A DNA stretch of 64,000 nucleotides, taken from G963667915 sp965197385. GTDB lineage: Bacteria > Acidobacteriota > Vicinamibacteria > Vicinamibacterales > UBA823. The stretch is taken from contig CBDANA010000007.1 in the NCBI GenBank assembly GCA_965197385.1, forward strand, positions 558,001 through 622,000. The letters run 5' to 3'. Of the stretch, positions 43,248-52,345 are shown in pieces. Position numbers and translations under genes: made by a program. The notes beneath the pieces are model-generated. The model was given only the letters and a program-made list of their open reading frames with translations, did no database searches and was not told the origin of the DNA. Numbering within the stretch: position 1 is the stretch's first letter; each line of letters begins with the position of its first letter.

Positions 43248-45875
43248 ATGACGCAACAGGGGGCCACGACCGACAGTCGCCGGCCGTCGCTGGGCATGCC
43301 GCCGCTGTTGCTGACCGCCTTCTTCCTCACGGGAATCTCCTCGCTCGTCTTCGAAGTCGTCTGGACCCGACTCCTCCTGCTGTCGCTGGGGGCGACACCG
43401 GTGGCGGTGTCGACCGTGCTCGGCGCGATCATGGCCGGCATGGCGCTTGGCAGCCTGGCCGGGGGGCGGCCGTGGCTGAGGCGCCACGCCCCGGTCGTCG
43501 TTTACGCCACGCTCGAAGGCTTCGCGGGCCTGTACGCCTGGACATCCCCCTGGGTGTTGTTGTGGGTGGAGGCGATGCCCCCGACGGCCGGACCGTTCCT
43601 GGCGGCTGTGCTGCTGCTGCCGGCGACGGTCACGATGGGCGCGTCGCTCCCCGTTCTGTCGCGTGCGCTGCACGGCGGAACGGCCGCGCCGGCCGCGCGG
43701 GTTGGCCAGCTGTATGCGGCCAACACGGCGGGCGCCTGCCTCGGGCCGGTGCTGGCGGTGTTCGTGCTGTTTCCGGCGGTTGGCCTCTCATGGTCGCTGT
43801 GGCTGGCTGGCGGTCTCAACCTCGTCGTGGCCGGCGGGCTGCTGCTGCAGCGGTCCATGCTTCGGGTTGACGTCGCGCTCGCGAGCATCCCCGTCCCCGT
43901 CCTCGCTGACAGCCGCGCGTTCGATCGGATCGATCCGCTGGTCGTCGCGACGCTGGCTGTCTCGGGCGGCGCCGCGATGGTGTACGAGGTGGCGTGGAGC
44001 CGCACGTTGACCGCGGTCTTCGGTTCGTCGGCCTACGGTGTCGCCATCATGCTGTCGGTCTTCCTGGTCGGCATCGCGGCAGGCTCGGCGGCGGCGGCGT
44101 CCTACTTGCGCGGCCGGCGACCCGCGGTGGCGCCAGGTGCGCTCGCCTGGATCGTGATCGGCGCATCCGCGGCGGCGTTTCTCAGCCTGATCGTGGTGCG
44201 GCGGCTACCGTTCGCCTTTCTGGCGCTCCACGAATCGCTCGGCGCCGGCAGTTGGATGCCGTTTCTGGCGCAGTTCGCGCTGTCGGCGCTCCTGATGGCG
44301 CCGGCGACCCTGCTCCTGGGTGCGACGTTGCCGGTCGCCGTCGGCACCATCGAGCGGCCGCGCGACCTCGGCCGGGTCGTGTCCCGGCTCTACACCGGCA
44401 ACCTGCTGGGCTCGGCGACCGGCGCCGTTCTCGCGTCGGCCGCTCTGTTGGCCGGCCTCGGCATGGAGGCGTCGGTTCGGATGGCGTCGGTGGCGGCGCT
44501 CCTGATGGCCGGCGTCCTCGCGGCCCGCCGGGCCGCGCCGGCGATCGCACCAGTCGTCGTCACGGCGTTCGCCACGGTCCTCGTGTTGGGCCTCGATCCC
44601 AGTGCACCCACCGTCCAGAAGAGCTTCGGCTTCTACGCCGTGCCAGACAGCTACCGGGAGTACGATGCGGCCGGCCTACGGCAACTCCTGGACGCGCACC
44701 GCGTCCTGTATTACCGAGACGGCGCGACGGCGACGGTCGCCGTGCAGGAGGTCGACCGGTACCGCCTGCTCAAGATCGACGGTAAGACCGACGCGTCGAA
44801 CGGTGAGAACGATCTCGAAACCCAGCTACTGCTCGGCCATTTGCCGTTGATGGCAGCCGGCGCGAAGCGCGTGGCGGTCATCGGCTGGGGCAGCGGCGAC
44901 ACGGTCGGCGCCGTGCTGACGCACCCCGTCGAGCGGGTGGACGCCTTCGAGATTGAGCCGGCGGTCGTCGAGGCGTCACGGTTCTTCGAGCCGGAGAACG
45001 GCCGGCCGCTGGAGGATCCCCGGGTGCGGCTCGTCCTCGGCGACGCGCGCGTCCGCCTGCGCCGGAGCGACGCGGAATACGACCTCATCATTTCCGAGCC
45101 GTCGAATCCATGGCTGACCGGTGTGGCCAGCCTGTTCACCCAGGAGTTCTTCGAGGCAGCGGCGTCGCGACTCGCGCCAGACGGGATCGTCTGCCAGCGG
45201 TTCCACCTGTACGGCATGACCGAAGCGTCCACACGCTCGCTGTTGGCCACCTTCCGGTCGGTGTTCCCGCACGTCGTGGCGTTCAAGGATCGCGACCTGA
45301 TCCTGCTGGGCTCGCGGGAGCCGATTCACTTTTCGTTCTCGATGATGGAAGCGCTGTTCGAGCTGGCGCCGATACGGGAGAGCCTCGCGCGGGCCTTCAT
45401 CAAGTATCCGGCCGATCTCCTCGTTCGGCTCAGCCTGGACGCGCGCCGCGCGGTGCAGATCGCCGAGGACGGCCGGTTGAACACCGATGACAACATGCTG
45501 CTCGAGCTGGCGGCGCCGCTCAGCCTCTATCAGGATCATCTGGAGGCTATACGCGAACGGCTCGTCGAGCATTTCGCTTCGGTTATCGAGATGGTGCGCG
45601 ACTACCGATCCGAATCGGCGCTCCGGTTCGAGCTAGCCGCCTCCTGGTTCACGAGTGGACAGAATGCCGACGCGTTGGCAGAGTGCCGGCGCAGCCTTGA
45701 GCTGGAGGAGTCGTTCGACGGATTCAAACTCCTCGGCCAGATCTTGCAGCGCGACGGCGATCTGGGCGGCGCCCGGATAGCCTGGGACCGGGCGCTGTCG
45801 CTGGGCGGCGATCCGGCCGGCCGGCGCTTCGTAGCGGCTCTGCTACGAGCGCTGCTCGCGCCAGTGCAATCCTAA
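43248..45875 (+). CDS. Fused MFS-like membrane domain and spermidine synthase-like domain
   Basis: 875 residues from ATG 43248, chosen over GTG 43242 because GGTGAGG lies at good spacing. Residues about 15-440 form 12 or more membrane helices (FFLTGISSLVFEVVWTRLLL at the start is a strong family signature, repeated as ASGGAAMVYEVAWSRTLT-like sequence in the second half). From about residue 470 a spermidine-synthase-like methyltransferase fold appears: LLKIDGKTDASNGEND, VAVIGWGSGDTVGAVLTHP (near 543), FEIEPAVVEASRFF and DLIISEPSNPWLTGVASLFT. The C-terminal 90 residues look like a TPR (ALAECRRSLELEESFDGFKL). The family is widespread, but the reaction and substrate are not established. Confidence 0.88.
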   Translation: MTQQGATTDSRRPSLGMPPLLLTAFFLTGISSLVFEVVWTRLLLLSLGATPVAVSTVLGAIMAGMALGSLAGGRPWLRRHAPVVVYATLEGFAGLYAWTSPWVLLWVEAMPPTAGPFLAAVLLLPATVTMGASLPVLSRALHGGTAAPAARVGQLYAANTAGACLGPVLAVFVLFPAVGLSWSLWLAGGLNLVVAGGLLLQRSMLRVDVALASIPVPVLADSRAFDRIDPLVVATLAVSGGAAMVYEVAWSRTLTAVFGSSAYGVAIMLSVFLVGIAAGSAAAASYLRGRRPAVAPGALAWIVIGASAAAFLSLIVVRRLPFAFLALHESLGAGSWMPFLAQFALSALLMAPATLLLGATLPVAVGTIERPRDLGRVVSRLYTGNLLGSATGAVLASAALLAGLGMEASVRMASVAALLMAGVLAARRAAPAIAPVVVTAFATVLVLGLDPSAPTVQKSFGFYAVPDSYREYDAAGLRQLLDAHRVLYYRDGATATVAVQEVDRYRLLKIDGKTDASNGENDLETQLLLGHLPLMAAGAKRVAVIGWGSGDTVGAVLTHPVERVDAFEIEPAVVEASRFFEPENGRPLEDPRVRLVLGDARVRLRRSDAEYDLIISEPSNPWLTGVASLFTQEFFEAAASRLAPDGIVCQRFHLYGMTEASTRSLLATFRSVFPHVVAFKDRDLILLGSREPIHFSFSMMEALFELAPIRESLARAFIKYPADLLVRLSLDARRAVQIAEDGRLNTDDNMLLELAAPLSLYQDHLEAIRERLVEHFASVIEMVRDYRSESALRFELAASWFTSGQNADALAECRRSLELEESFDGFKLLGQILQRDGDLGGARIAWDRALSLGGDPAGRRFVAALLRALLAPVQS

Positions 45876-46020
45876 CTAACCTTAGCGCGCCGGTAAACGG
45901 CACGTCGTTGGGCGCCGTCGTAGCAAACGTGTCATGGTGGCACTCCCATCGGTCCGGTCACGGCGGGCCGGATTCTGCGATACGATGAGGACGATTCTGA
46001 CATCCCGCACCGGAGTTCCC

Positions 46021-47289
46021 ATGCGTGCGAAGGGTCTTTGCGTCGTTCTGGCGATGACGGCGACCATGACGGCCGTGGCGGCCGTGCACGCCGAAGATTG
46101 GCCGCAGTGGCGAGGCCCGCACCTGAACGGCACCAGCGACGAGACCAATCTTCCGATCTCGTGGACGAACACCGAGAACGTCGCATGGAAGCTGGCGATG
46201 CCGGCGTGGACCGGCGCCACCCCGATCATTTCCGGCGAGCACGTGTTTCTGAACGTCGCCGACGGCGACGCCATTCAGCTGTGGGCGGTGGATCGTAACA
46301 CCGGCCAGACACTCTGGCAGCGGCCGCTGAGCGGCGGCAACGTCAAGCGCCGCAAGCAGAACATGTCGTCCCCCTCGCCCGTGACCGACAGCCAGCACGT
46401 CTGGGTTATGACGGGGACCGGGATGCTCAAGCAGTTCGATTTCGACGGCAACGCAGGCTGGACCCGGGACATCCAGGCGGACTACGGCGAGTTCGGCTTG
46501 AACTGGGGCTACGCGTCGTCGCCGCTCCTCCACGAGGACGCGCTGTACGTGCCGGTGCTGCACGGGATGCGGACCGACGATCCGTCCTACCTTCTGCGCA
46601 TCGACACGGCGACGGGCGAGACTGTCTGGCGCGTCGAACGGGCGACCAACGCGCGCCGCGAGTCGCCGGATGCCTATATCACGCCGGCGCTGCTGCAGTA
46701 CGACGAGCAGACGGAGATCGTCATCACCGGCGGTGACATCGTCACCGGTCACGATCCCGAGACCGGGCAGGAGCTGTGGCGGGCCGACGGCCTGAACCCG
46801 CGGAACAACGGCGCCTACCGGATCATCGCGTCGCCGGTGGTCATGGACGGCATGATCTACGCGCCGACGCGTGAGCGCCCGCTGCTCGCCTTGCGTGCGG
46901 GCGGCCGTGGCGACATCACGACGTCGCATCTCGTGTGGTCCACCCGGCACGGGCCGGATGTGCCGACGCCCGTCACCGACGGCACCTATTTCTACATCGT
47001 GAACGATCGCGGCATCGTCTTTTGTCTCGACGCCAAGACGGGCGAGACAATCTACGGGCCGCAGCGGATCGCGCGGGGGACCTACAGCTCGTCGCCCGTG
47101 CTCGCGGACGGCAAGATCTACGTGACGAACGAAGATGGGCTGACCACGGTGTTCAAGGCCGGGTCGGAATTCGAACTGCTCGCCGAGAACGCGACGGACG
47201 AGTACACGCTGAGCTCGGTTGCGATCTCTGACGGGCAGATCTTCCTGCGGACCGACTCGTTCCTCTACGCGATCGGGACACGACGGTAA
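46021..47289 (+). CDS. Secreted PQQ-like beta-propeller protein
   Basis: 422 residues from ATG 46021 with a signal peptide cleaved near AAVHAED. The mature protein starts WPQWRGPHLNGTSDETNLP, the typical opening of outer-membrane-assembly-like PQQ propellers. Repeats follow: LWAVDRNTGQTLWQRPLSGG, LRIDTATGETVWRVERATN, VTGHDPETGQELWRADGLNP and FCLDAKTGETIYGPQRIARG. No PQQ-dehydrogenase catalytic residues are evident, so it is a propeller scaffold or binding protein, not a proven enzyme. Confidence 0.85.
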   Translation: MRAKGLCVVLAMTATMTAVAAVHAEDWPQWRGPHLNGTSDETNLPISWTNTENVAWKLAMPAWTGATPIISGEHVFLNVADGDAIQLWAVDRNTGQTLWQRPLSGGNVKRRKQNMSSPSPVTDSQHVWVMTGTGMLKQFDFDGNAGWTRDIQADYGEFGLNWGYASSPLLHEDALYVPVLHGMRTDDPSYLLRIDTATGETVWRVERATNARRESPDAYITPALLQYDEQTEIVITGGDIVTGHDPETGQELWRADGLNPRNNGAYRIIASPVVMDGMIYAPTRERPLLALRAGGRGDITTSHLVWSTRHGPDVPTPVTDGTYFYIVNDRGIVFCLDAKTGETIYGPQRIARGTYSSSPVLADGKIYVTNEDGLTTVFKAGSEFELLAENATDEYTLSSVAISDGQIFLRTDSFLYAIGTRR

Positions 47290-47308
47290 TCGAGGTTACA
47301 CTTCGCTG

Positions 47309-47409
47309 TCTCCCACTCCCTTATGAGAGGGCTGGGGTGAGGGTAGGAGCTGGTTGCGCGCCGCGTCCGCTGTCTCCCTCTCCTTCTGGGAGAGGGTTGG
47401 GGTGAGGGT
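47309..47409. repeat. Two tandem CTCCC/GGGAG palindromes
   Basis: Two copies of the REP-like motif, 47309-47345 and 47372-47409, each ending GGGGTGAGGG(TA). They fill the space between the propeller gene and the convergent small membrane protein gene, and may serve as a bidirectional transcript end. Confidence 0.55.
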
Positions 47410-47437
47410 AGTCGGCGGCCGTTGACCGCCGATGGTG

Positions 47438-47887
47438 CTAGGCCTGCGGCCGGAAGTACAGCACCATCCCCGCGCCGGCGGAGGCCATGACGAAGCCCAC
47501 GTAGACCAGGGGGTGCGGCGCGATCTTGGGCGGGTGCAGGATCATCGAGCTGAGGACGTTCACGAGGGGGGCGCCACCGAAGACCAGCGGCATTACGTAG
47601 AGCGGCAGGCCACCGGAGCGGAAAGCCCAGATGATGCACACCGCGCCGATGGCGCCGAGCGCGCCGGCGCCGGTCGCCCACATGGCGCCGGCGGTCGAAA
47701 AGCCGCTCAGCTCGCCTTGGGACGAGAGCGCGGCCACGGGGACAAGGATGCCAATGAGAAAATAGGCGACGCCGACGCACAGCAAGGCCCGCAGCGGGTT
47801 TCCGAGCTGCACTTGGCCGGTATGCAACAAGACCCCATACATTCCCCACGAGAGAACGGCGCCGAGGACGAACAACAGCCAGGTCAT
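47438..47887 (-). CDS. Small DMT/EamA-like membrane protein
   Basis: 149 residues from ATG 47885-47887 with a good AAGGAG site. Five hydrophobic segments are seen, beginning MTWLLFVLGAVLSWGMYGVL and ending VGFVMASAGAGMVLYF. The helix order and the small residues in the third and fourth helices resemble half of a drug/metabolite transporter, which usually has ten helices, so it may dimerise. Substrate unknown. Confidence 0.7.
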   Translation of the reverse strand: MTWLLFVLGAVLSWGMYGVLLHTGQVQLGNPLRALLCVGVAYFLIGILVPVAALSSQGELSGFSTAGAMWATGAGALGAIGAVCIIWAFRSGGLPLYVMPLVFGGAPLVNVLSSMILHPPKIAPHPLVYVGFVMASAGAGMVLYFRPQA

Positions 47888-48042
47888 GAGATCGCTCCTT
47901 TTGGGATGAGTGCGTCGCTTATCGAACCGTCGGTGCGCTGCGGGCCGGCACCCCTGACGATGTCCCATTGTAGTGTAGCGGCCTTGAGTTCGTCTGCGCT
48001 TGGTGCCTGGACGCGCCAGAGTTCCTGATTCAGGATTTCACG

Positions 48043-49371
48043 ATGCCACAGTCTCTCGGCCGGCTCTCTCCGATCCAGTGGACGATCTGCGGCGTCGCCG
48101 CGCTCGGCTTCGCGTTCGACGTCTACGAACTGCTGATGTTGCCGCTCATCGTGCGTCCGGCGCTGCTCGAATTGATCGGTGCCGCGCCGGGCACCCCGGC
48201 CTTCAACCTGTGGATCGGCCTGCTCTTCTTCGTGCCGGCGGTCGTCGGCGGCGTGTTCGGCCTGCTCGGGGGCTATCTCACGGATCTGTTCGGACGCCGC
48301 CGCGTGCTGGTCTGGAGCATTCTGCTCTACGCGTGCTCCGCGCTGGCCGCGGGGTTCGCCACCTCGATCGAGATACTGCTCGTCTTGCGGTGCGCGACGT
48401 TCGTCGGCGTCGTGGTCGAGTTCGTCGCGGCGGTGGCGTGGCTCGCCGAGCTGTTTCCCGAGCCGAGGCAACGTGAGGCGGTGCTCGGCTACACGCAGGC
48501 GTTTTCGTCGATCGGCGGGTTGCTGGTGAGCGGTGCCTACTTCCTCATCGTCACCTACGCCGATGCGCTGCCGGAAATCCGAGGCGGCCATGAGGCGTGG
48601 CGTTACACCTTGATGTCGGGTGTCGTGCCGGCCCTGCCGCTCATCGTCATCCGGCCGTTTCTGCCAGAGTCGCCGACGTGGTACCAGAAGAAAGTCGCCG
48701 GCACCTTGAAGCGCCCCAGCATCTTCGAGCTCTTCCGTCCAGAGTTCCGGCGGACGACGATTGTGACGACCGTGATGTTTGCCTGCGCGTATGGCGCGGC
48801 GTTCGGCACGCTGCAGCAGGCACCGCGGATCGTGCCCGGCCTGGAGGAACTCGCGAGCTTGGCGCGAATCCAGCAGGAGCAGGCGGTCGGCACGGTGCAG
48901 TTCCTGCAGGAGATGGGCGGCCTTACCGGTCGCCTGCTGCTCGCGTTTTTCGCCATCCGGATCGTGGCGAGACGCCGGTTGGTGCGGTTGTTCCAGGTAC
49001 CGGGCCTGTTCATCGTGCCGCCGGTCTTCCTGTTCGCGACGACAAGCAGCCTCCCGGTGCTGCAGTTCGGGTTGTTCCTGGCCGGCGTCTGCACCGTCGC
49101 CCAGTTCAGTTTTTGGGGCAATTACCTCCCGCGCGTCTACCCCACGCACCTTCGCGGCACCGGTGAGAGCTTCGCCGCGAACATCGGCGGGCGGATGATC
49201 GGAACGTCGTTCGCCATGGTGACGACGCAGTTGACGAACATCATGCCGGGCGAGAGTCCCACGGAACAGCTGGCCTATGCTTCCGCCGCCGTCGGACTAT
49301 TCGTGTATGTGGTGGGCTTCACGGCGAGCTTCTGGCTGCCGGAGCCGGAGAGCGACGCGCTGCCGGACTGA
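48043..49371 (+). CDS. Major facilitator superfamily transporter
   Basis: 442 residues with 12 predicted helices. MFS signatures: GGYLTDLFGRRRVLVWSILL (the loop 2-3 motif G-x3-D-x2-G-R-R), WLAELFPEPRQREAVLGYTQ (loop 4-5) and YLPRVYPTHLRGTGESFAAN in the second half. The aromatic and acidic residues around FDVYELLMLPLIVRP suggest the aromatic-acid or sugar-phosphate type. Start ATG 48043 is preceded by CAGGA. Downstream lies inverted-repeat element D. Confidence 0.88.
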   Translation: MPQSLGRLSPIQWTICGVAALGFAFDVYELLMLPLIVRPALLELIGAAPGTPAFNLWIGLLFFVPAVVGGVFGLLGGYLTDLFGRRRVLVWSILLYACSALAAGFATSIEILLVLRCATFVGVVVEFVAAVAWLAELFPEPRQREAVLGYTQAFSSIGGLLVSGAYFLIVTYADALPEIRGGHEAWRYTLMSGVVPALPLIVIRPFLPESPTWYQKKVAGTLKRPSIFELFRPEFRRTTIVTTVMFACAYGAAFGTLQQAPRIVPGLEELASLARIQQEQAVGTVQFLQEMGGLTGRLLLAFFAIRIVARRRLVRLFQVPGLFIVPPVFLFATTSSLPVLQFGLFLAGVCTVAQFSFWGNYLPRVYPTHLRGTGESFAANIGGRMIGTSFAMVTTQLTNIMPGESPTEQLAYASAAVGLFVYVVGFTASFWLPEPESDALPD

Positions 49372-49384
49372 CGCTAGGCCCGTC

Positions 49385-49550
49385 CTAGAACCCATCTCAT
49401 AAACCACGCCGGCATTCGGCCGCCGATGCATCCCGTCCCGCGGCGTTGCTCGTCGATCAAATACGGCCGGTATTCTCCCTCCTCGCGCCCGGCGGGACGG
49501 GCGCCTCGACGCCCTCGGTGCCTCGCCGTGGTTTATGAGATGGGTTCTAG
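49385..49550. repeat. MITE-like inverted-repeat element, copy D (166 bp, alternate ends)
   Basis: Perfect 24-base terminal inverted repeats, beginning CTAGAACCCATCTCATAAAC at 49385 and complementary at 49527-49550. The ends are unrelated to those of copies A1 and A2, but the interior shares the family core TCAAATACGGCCGGTATT (49457-49474) plus GCATTCGGCCGCCGATGCAT and CTCCCTCCTCG. CTAG occurs at both outer borders. It lies 13 bases after the MFS transporter stop. No gene inside. Confidence 0.85.
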
Positions 49551-49640
49551 TATTCGCGTGGGCCGCACGCGTGGGTCTTGCGAGCCGCAGACAAGAAGCG
49601 TGGAGGAGTCGATGCCGCTGGGCATCGGCGCTCGCTCGCG

Positions 49641-50039
49641 TCAGCCCCGGAAGACGCTGTTGCGGCTGACGACGCAGAGCTGGTTGCCGAACGGGTCGAA
49701 CGCGTAGAATGAGTGTTCGCCCCAGGGACGCACGGCGATGCTTCCCGGGCCGGTCGAGGGATCGACTTCCTCAGGCACGCGAGCCCCCGTCAATCGCGCG
49801 ACCTGGAACGTCGCGTCGAGATCGTCCACCGCGAAATAGATCGGCTCCGGGTTGGGGACCGCATCGTAGCCGTCGCCGTCGGCGCGCGGATCGAAGCACG
49901 CCAGAATCGTCCCTTCACAGTCGAAGTAGTGCCGCCCCGGCGAGACGCGCGTGCCTTCCGTGCTGAGCACCGCGGCGTAGAAGCGCTGCGCGCGCTCGAT
50001 GTTGGAGACGGGCAAGATGACGCGATAGAGATGCGGCAT
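49641..50039 (-). CDS. VOC/glyoxalase-fold protein
   Basis: 132 residues with a complete vicinal-oxygen-chelate module: ILPVSNIERAQRFYAAVLST at the start, RHYFDCEGTILACFDPRADG, PIYFAVDDLDATFQVARLTG and SFYAFDPFGNQLCVVSRN at the end. The terminal FDPFGN motif with preceding HSF fits ring-cleavage/glyoxalase-type members. It follows the fucosidase gene by two bases on the opposite end of the same strand, so it is upstream in the transcript. Confidence 0.82.
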   Translation of the reverse strand: MPHLYRVILPVSNIERAQRFYAAVLSTEGTRVSPGRHYFDCEGTILACFDPRADGDGYDAVPNPEPIYFAVDDLDATFQVARLTGARVPEEVDPSTGPGSIAVRPWGEHSFYAFDPFGNQLCVVSRNSVFRG

Positions 50040-50040
50040 G

Positions 50041-51348
50041 TCACCGGATACGCAGCGCCACGACCTCGTCGACGAGATCGTCCGGACGGGATGGCAGCGT
50101 CAGCAGCAGCGCCGTATCGGTCGTCTTGAGCCGCACCGTGTCCTGCGTGCGCAACAATCGCGCGTCCACGACGTCACGGCCGAAGGTGGGGAGGGCGAGC
50201 ACGGGGCCGTCCCAGTCCAGGACATGCACGAAGACCGTGTCCGCCGTCTGCGTGCTGACGCCCCAGGGTCCCGGCGCAATCGGTCCACCGCGGGTGCCGT
50301 AGATTGACTCGCCGTAGCGTTCGAGCCACGCGCCAATCGCGCGCAGCTGCGCCTCGAACTCGGGCTGGATCTTGTCGTTCGGCATCGGGCCGACGTTGAG
50401 AAGGAAGTTGGCGTTGCGGCCGGCGGCCCCCACGAGATAGCGGATCAGATCGTCCGTGCTCTTGTAGTCGTGGTCGGTGAGGTTGAAGCCCTAGGCGCCG
50501 TTGATCGTCTCCGCCGTCTCGATGGGCAGCGTCCCGATCTCTGTCGTGTTGAACCCCGCGGTATTGGCGCCGGGGAGATCCTTCTCGAACATCTGGAAGT
50601 CTTCGCCGGGGAACGGGGGGCGGTGATGGTTGGATCCGATGGGCGTCTGCGGCTGCAGGGTGTGAATCAGCTCATAGGTGTCGTCGATCCGCCACGGGGC
50701 GTCCGGTTGATCCCACATGCCGTCGAACCAGATGCCGCCGATCTCGCCGTAGTTCGTCAGCAATTCCCGGAGTTGGCCGTTCATGAAATCAATGTAGGCG
50801 TTCCAGTCGCCTACATCCGGCCGGCCGGCCGCGCGTCCCGTTCGCCCGCGCGGATAGTAGTCGGGGTGACGCCAGTCGAGCTGCGAGTGATAGAAAAACA
50901 GCTTCAGTCCCTCCGCTCGGCAGGCCTCCGCCAGCGCCGCCAGCACGTCCCGGCCGTAGGGGGTCCGGTCCACGATGTCCCAGTCGGTCAGGCCGGAGTC
51001 GAACATTGCAAAGCCGTCGTGATGCTTTGACGTGATCGTGATGTATCGCATGCCGGCCGTCTTGGTCAGCGCCACCCACTCCCTCGCGTCAAACTGGGTC
51101 GGGTTGAACTGCTCGGCCAAACGCTCGTACTGCGCCGCTGGGATACCGCGATTCTGCATGACCCATTCGCCGGAGGCGAGGACGCTGTAGATCCCCCAGT
51201 GGATGCACAAGCCGAACTTGGCATCCTTGAACCATTCGCGCGCTTCGAGGTTCTCCGGGCTGGGCTCGTATGTCGGCTGGGCGCGAACGGCGGCTGGCGC
51301 GCTGAGCACGAGCGAGGCGATGAGCATGGGACGAATCAGTGCGTACAT
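50041..51348 (-). pseudogene. Alpha-L-fucosidase (GH29), interrupted by an amber codon
   Basis: GH29 enzyme with signal peptide from ATG 51346-51348 (cleavage near RAQPTY). Motifs: WFKDAKFGLCIHWGIYSVLA, YITITSKHHDGFAMFDSGLT, LKLFFYHSQLDWRHPDYYPR and the nucleophile segment EIGGIWFDGMWDQ. The frame then meets TAG at 50491-50493 in ETINGA-stop-GFNL, where the family has a tryptophan (TGG). The same frame continues for about 150 more residues (AAGRNANFLLNVGPMPNDKI) to 50041. One point mutation explains the lesion. The truncated product keeps the nucleophile but lacks the end of the barrel and the beta-sandwich, so it is probably inactive. Natural substrate: fucosylated glycans. Confidence 0.85.
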
Positions 51349-51385
51349 GGGTGGCACCCCTCAACGGACATCGCCGAGTGATCCG

Positions 51386-51484
51386 CGGCGTCCGGGCGAC
51401 GATATAGAGCACGGCCGGACCCGGCGTGACGATCAGGAGCAGCGCCGCGACGACGAACCAGCTCAAAGTCTGCACTTCTAGCAT
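51386..51484 (-). pseudogene. LysE/RhtB transporter N-terminal fragment
   Basis: Only the first 33 or so codons survive: EVQTLSWFVVAALLLIVTPG followed by PAVLYIVAR. The TPGPAVLYIVAR sequence is the invariant start of the LysE/RhtB amino acid exporter family. The rest is missing, and the following DNA belongs to the fucosidase leader. The loss points to a deletion at about 51385. Confidence 0.7.
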
Positions 51485-51639
51485 CGGGTCGCTCGAATGA
51501 TGCCTGCAGTGTAGCGGAATTCGCGGCAGACCAGCCAGTGTCCGACGGGAGCCGACCTGCGGTGTCACGGGGGTGACGGCCACCGGCACGGTTTCGCCGG
51601 CGTGATAAACTTCGTTGCAGACCCGCCGAGGAGACACGA

Positions 51640-51878
51640 TGGAAAAATCCTACGAACGTCTGACCCGCCCGCAGGTGCGTGAGAACGGCGCGCTGCATCC
51701 CGCGACCTGGGAGCAGGCGCTGGACCGTGCGGCGGCTGGCTTCCAGCAGGTCATCGACATGTACGGCGGTCAATCGTTCGGGATGTTCAGCTGCTCGAAG
51801 ACGATGAACGAGATGAACTTCATGGCGCAGAAGTTCGCCCGCCCCGTCATGGGCAGCAACAAGGCCGCGACGGCGCGG
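51640..51878 (+). pseudogene. Formate dehydrogenase alpha subunit fragment (molybdopterin domain start)
   Basis: About 80 residues: SYERLTRPQVRENGALHPAT, FQQVIDMYGGQSFGMFSCSK, then NEMNFMAQKFARPVMGSN. This is the stretch of FdhA just before the selenocysteine/cysteine active site. It stops abruptly at about 51878 and the following bases belong to a NuoF-like gene in another frame. A purine-rich GAGGAGAC ribosome site and ATG remain at the start. Confidence 0.7.
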
Positions 51879-52345
51879 CGTTTCCGACTGACCGCAGATG
51901 GGACGCCGTGGCCAAGGCACCGGCCACGCCGCACTACGTCGTCTGCAACGCCGACGAGTCTGAGCCTGTGACGTTCAAGGACCGCGTGCTCATGGAGGAG
52001 GACCCGTTAGCTGTCATCGAATCGATGACGATCGCCGGGTACGCGGTCGGATCCGAGCAGGGGTTTCTCTACGTACGCGGTGAATATCCGCTATCCACGG
52101 CGCGGCTCGAGCACGCGATCCGCGAGTGCCGATCTGAAGGGCTACTCGGCCCAGACGTGATGGGTGGCGGATTCCGCTTCGACATTGATCTCCGCCGCGG
52201 TGCCGGTGCGTACATCTGCGGCGAGGAGACGGCGCTGTTCAACTCCATCGAGGGTTTCCGCGGCGAGCCGCGCAACAAGCCGCCGTGTCCGGTAGATGTG
52301 GGGCTGTTCGGCAAGCCGACCGTCGTCAACAACGTCGAGACCCCA
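51879..52345 (+). pseudogene. NuoF-like (NADH/formate dehydrogenase beta) fragment
   Basis: About 155 residues of the FMN- and NAD-binding subunit: FPTDRRWDAVAKAP, YVVCNADESEPVTFKDR, FLYVRGEYPLSTARLEHAI, GAGAYICGEETALFNSIEG and GKPTVVNNVETP. The N-terminal and the C-terminal iron-sulfur parts are missing. VTFKDR replaces the usual GTFKDR. The frame runs directly into FdhA-like sequence at about 52345, so a second deletion or recombination joint lies there. Confidence 0.7.

Noticed and set aside
50491..50493. Recoding of stop codons (for example TAG or TGA read as an amino acid)
   Set aside because: Interrupted genes use all three stop codons, TAA, TAG and TGA, and most genes in the window end normally with each of them. 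Point mutation is simpler.
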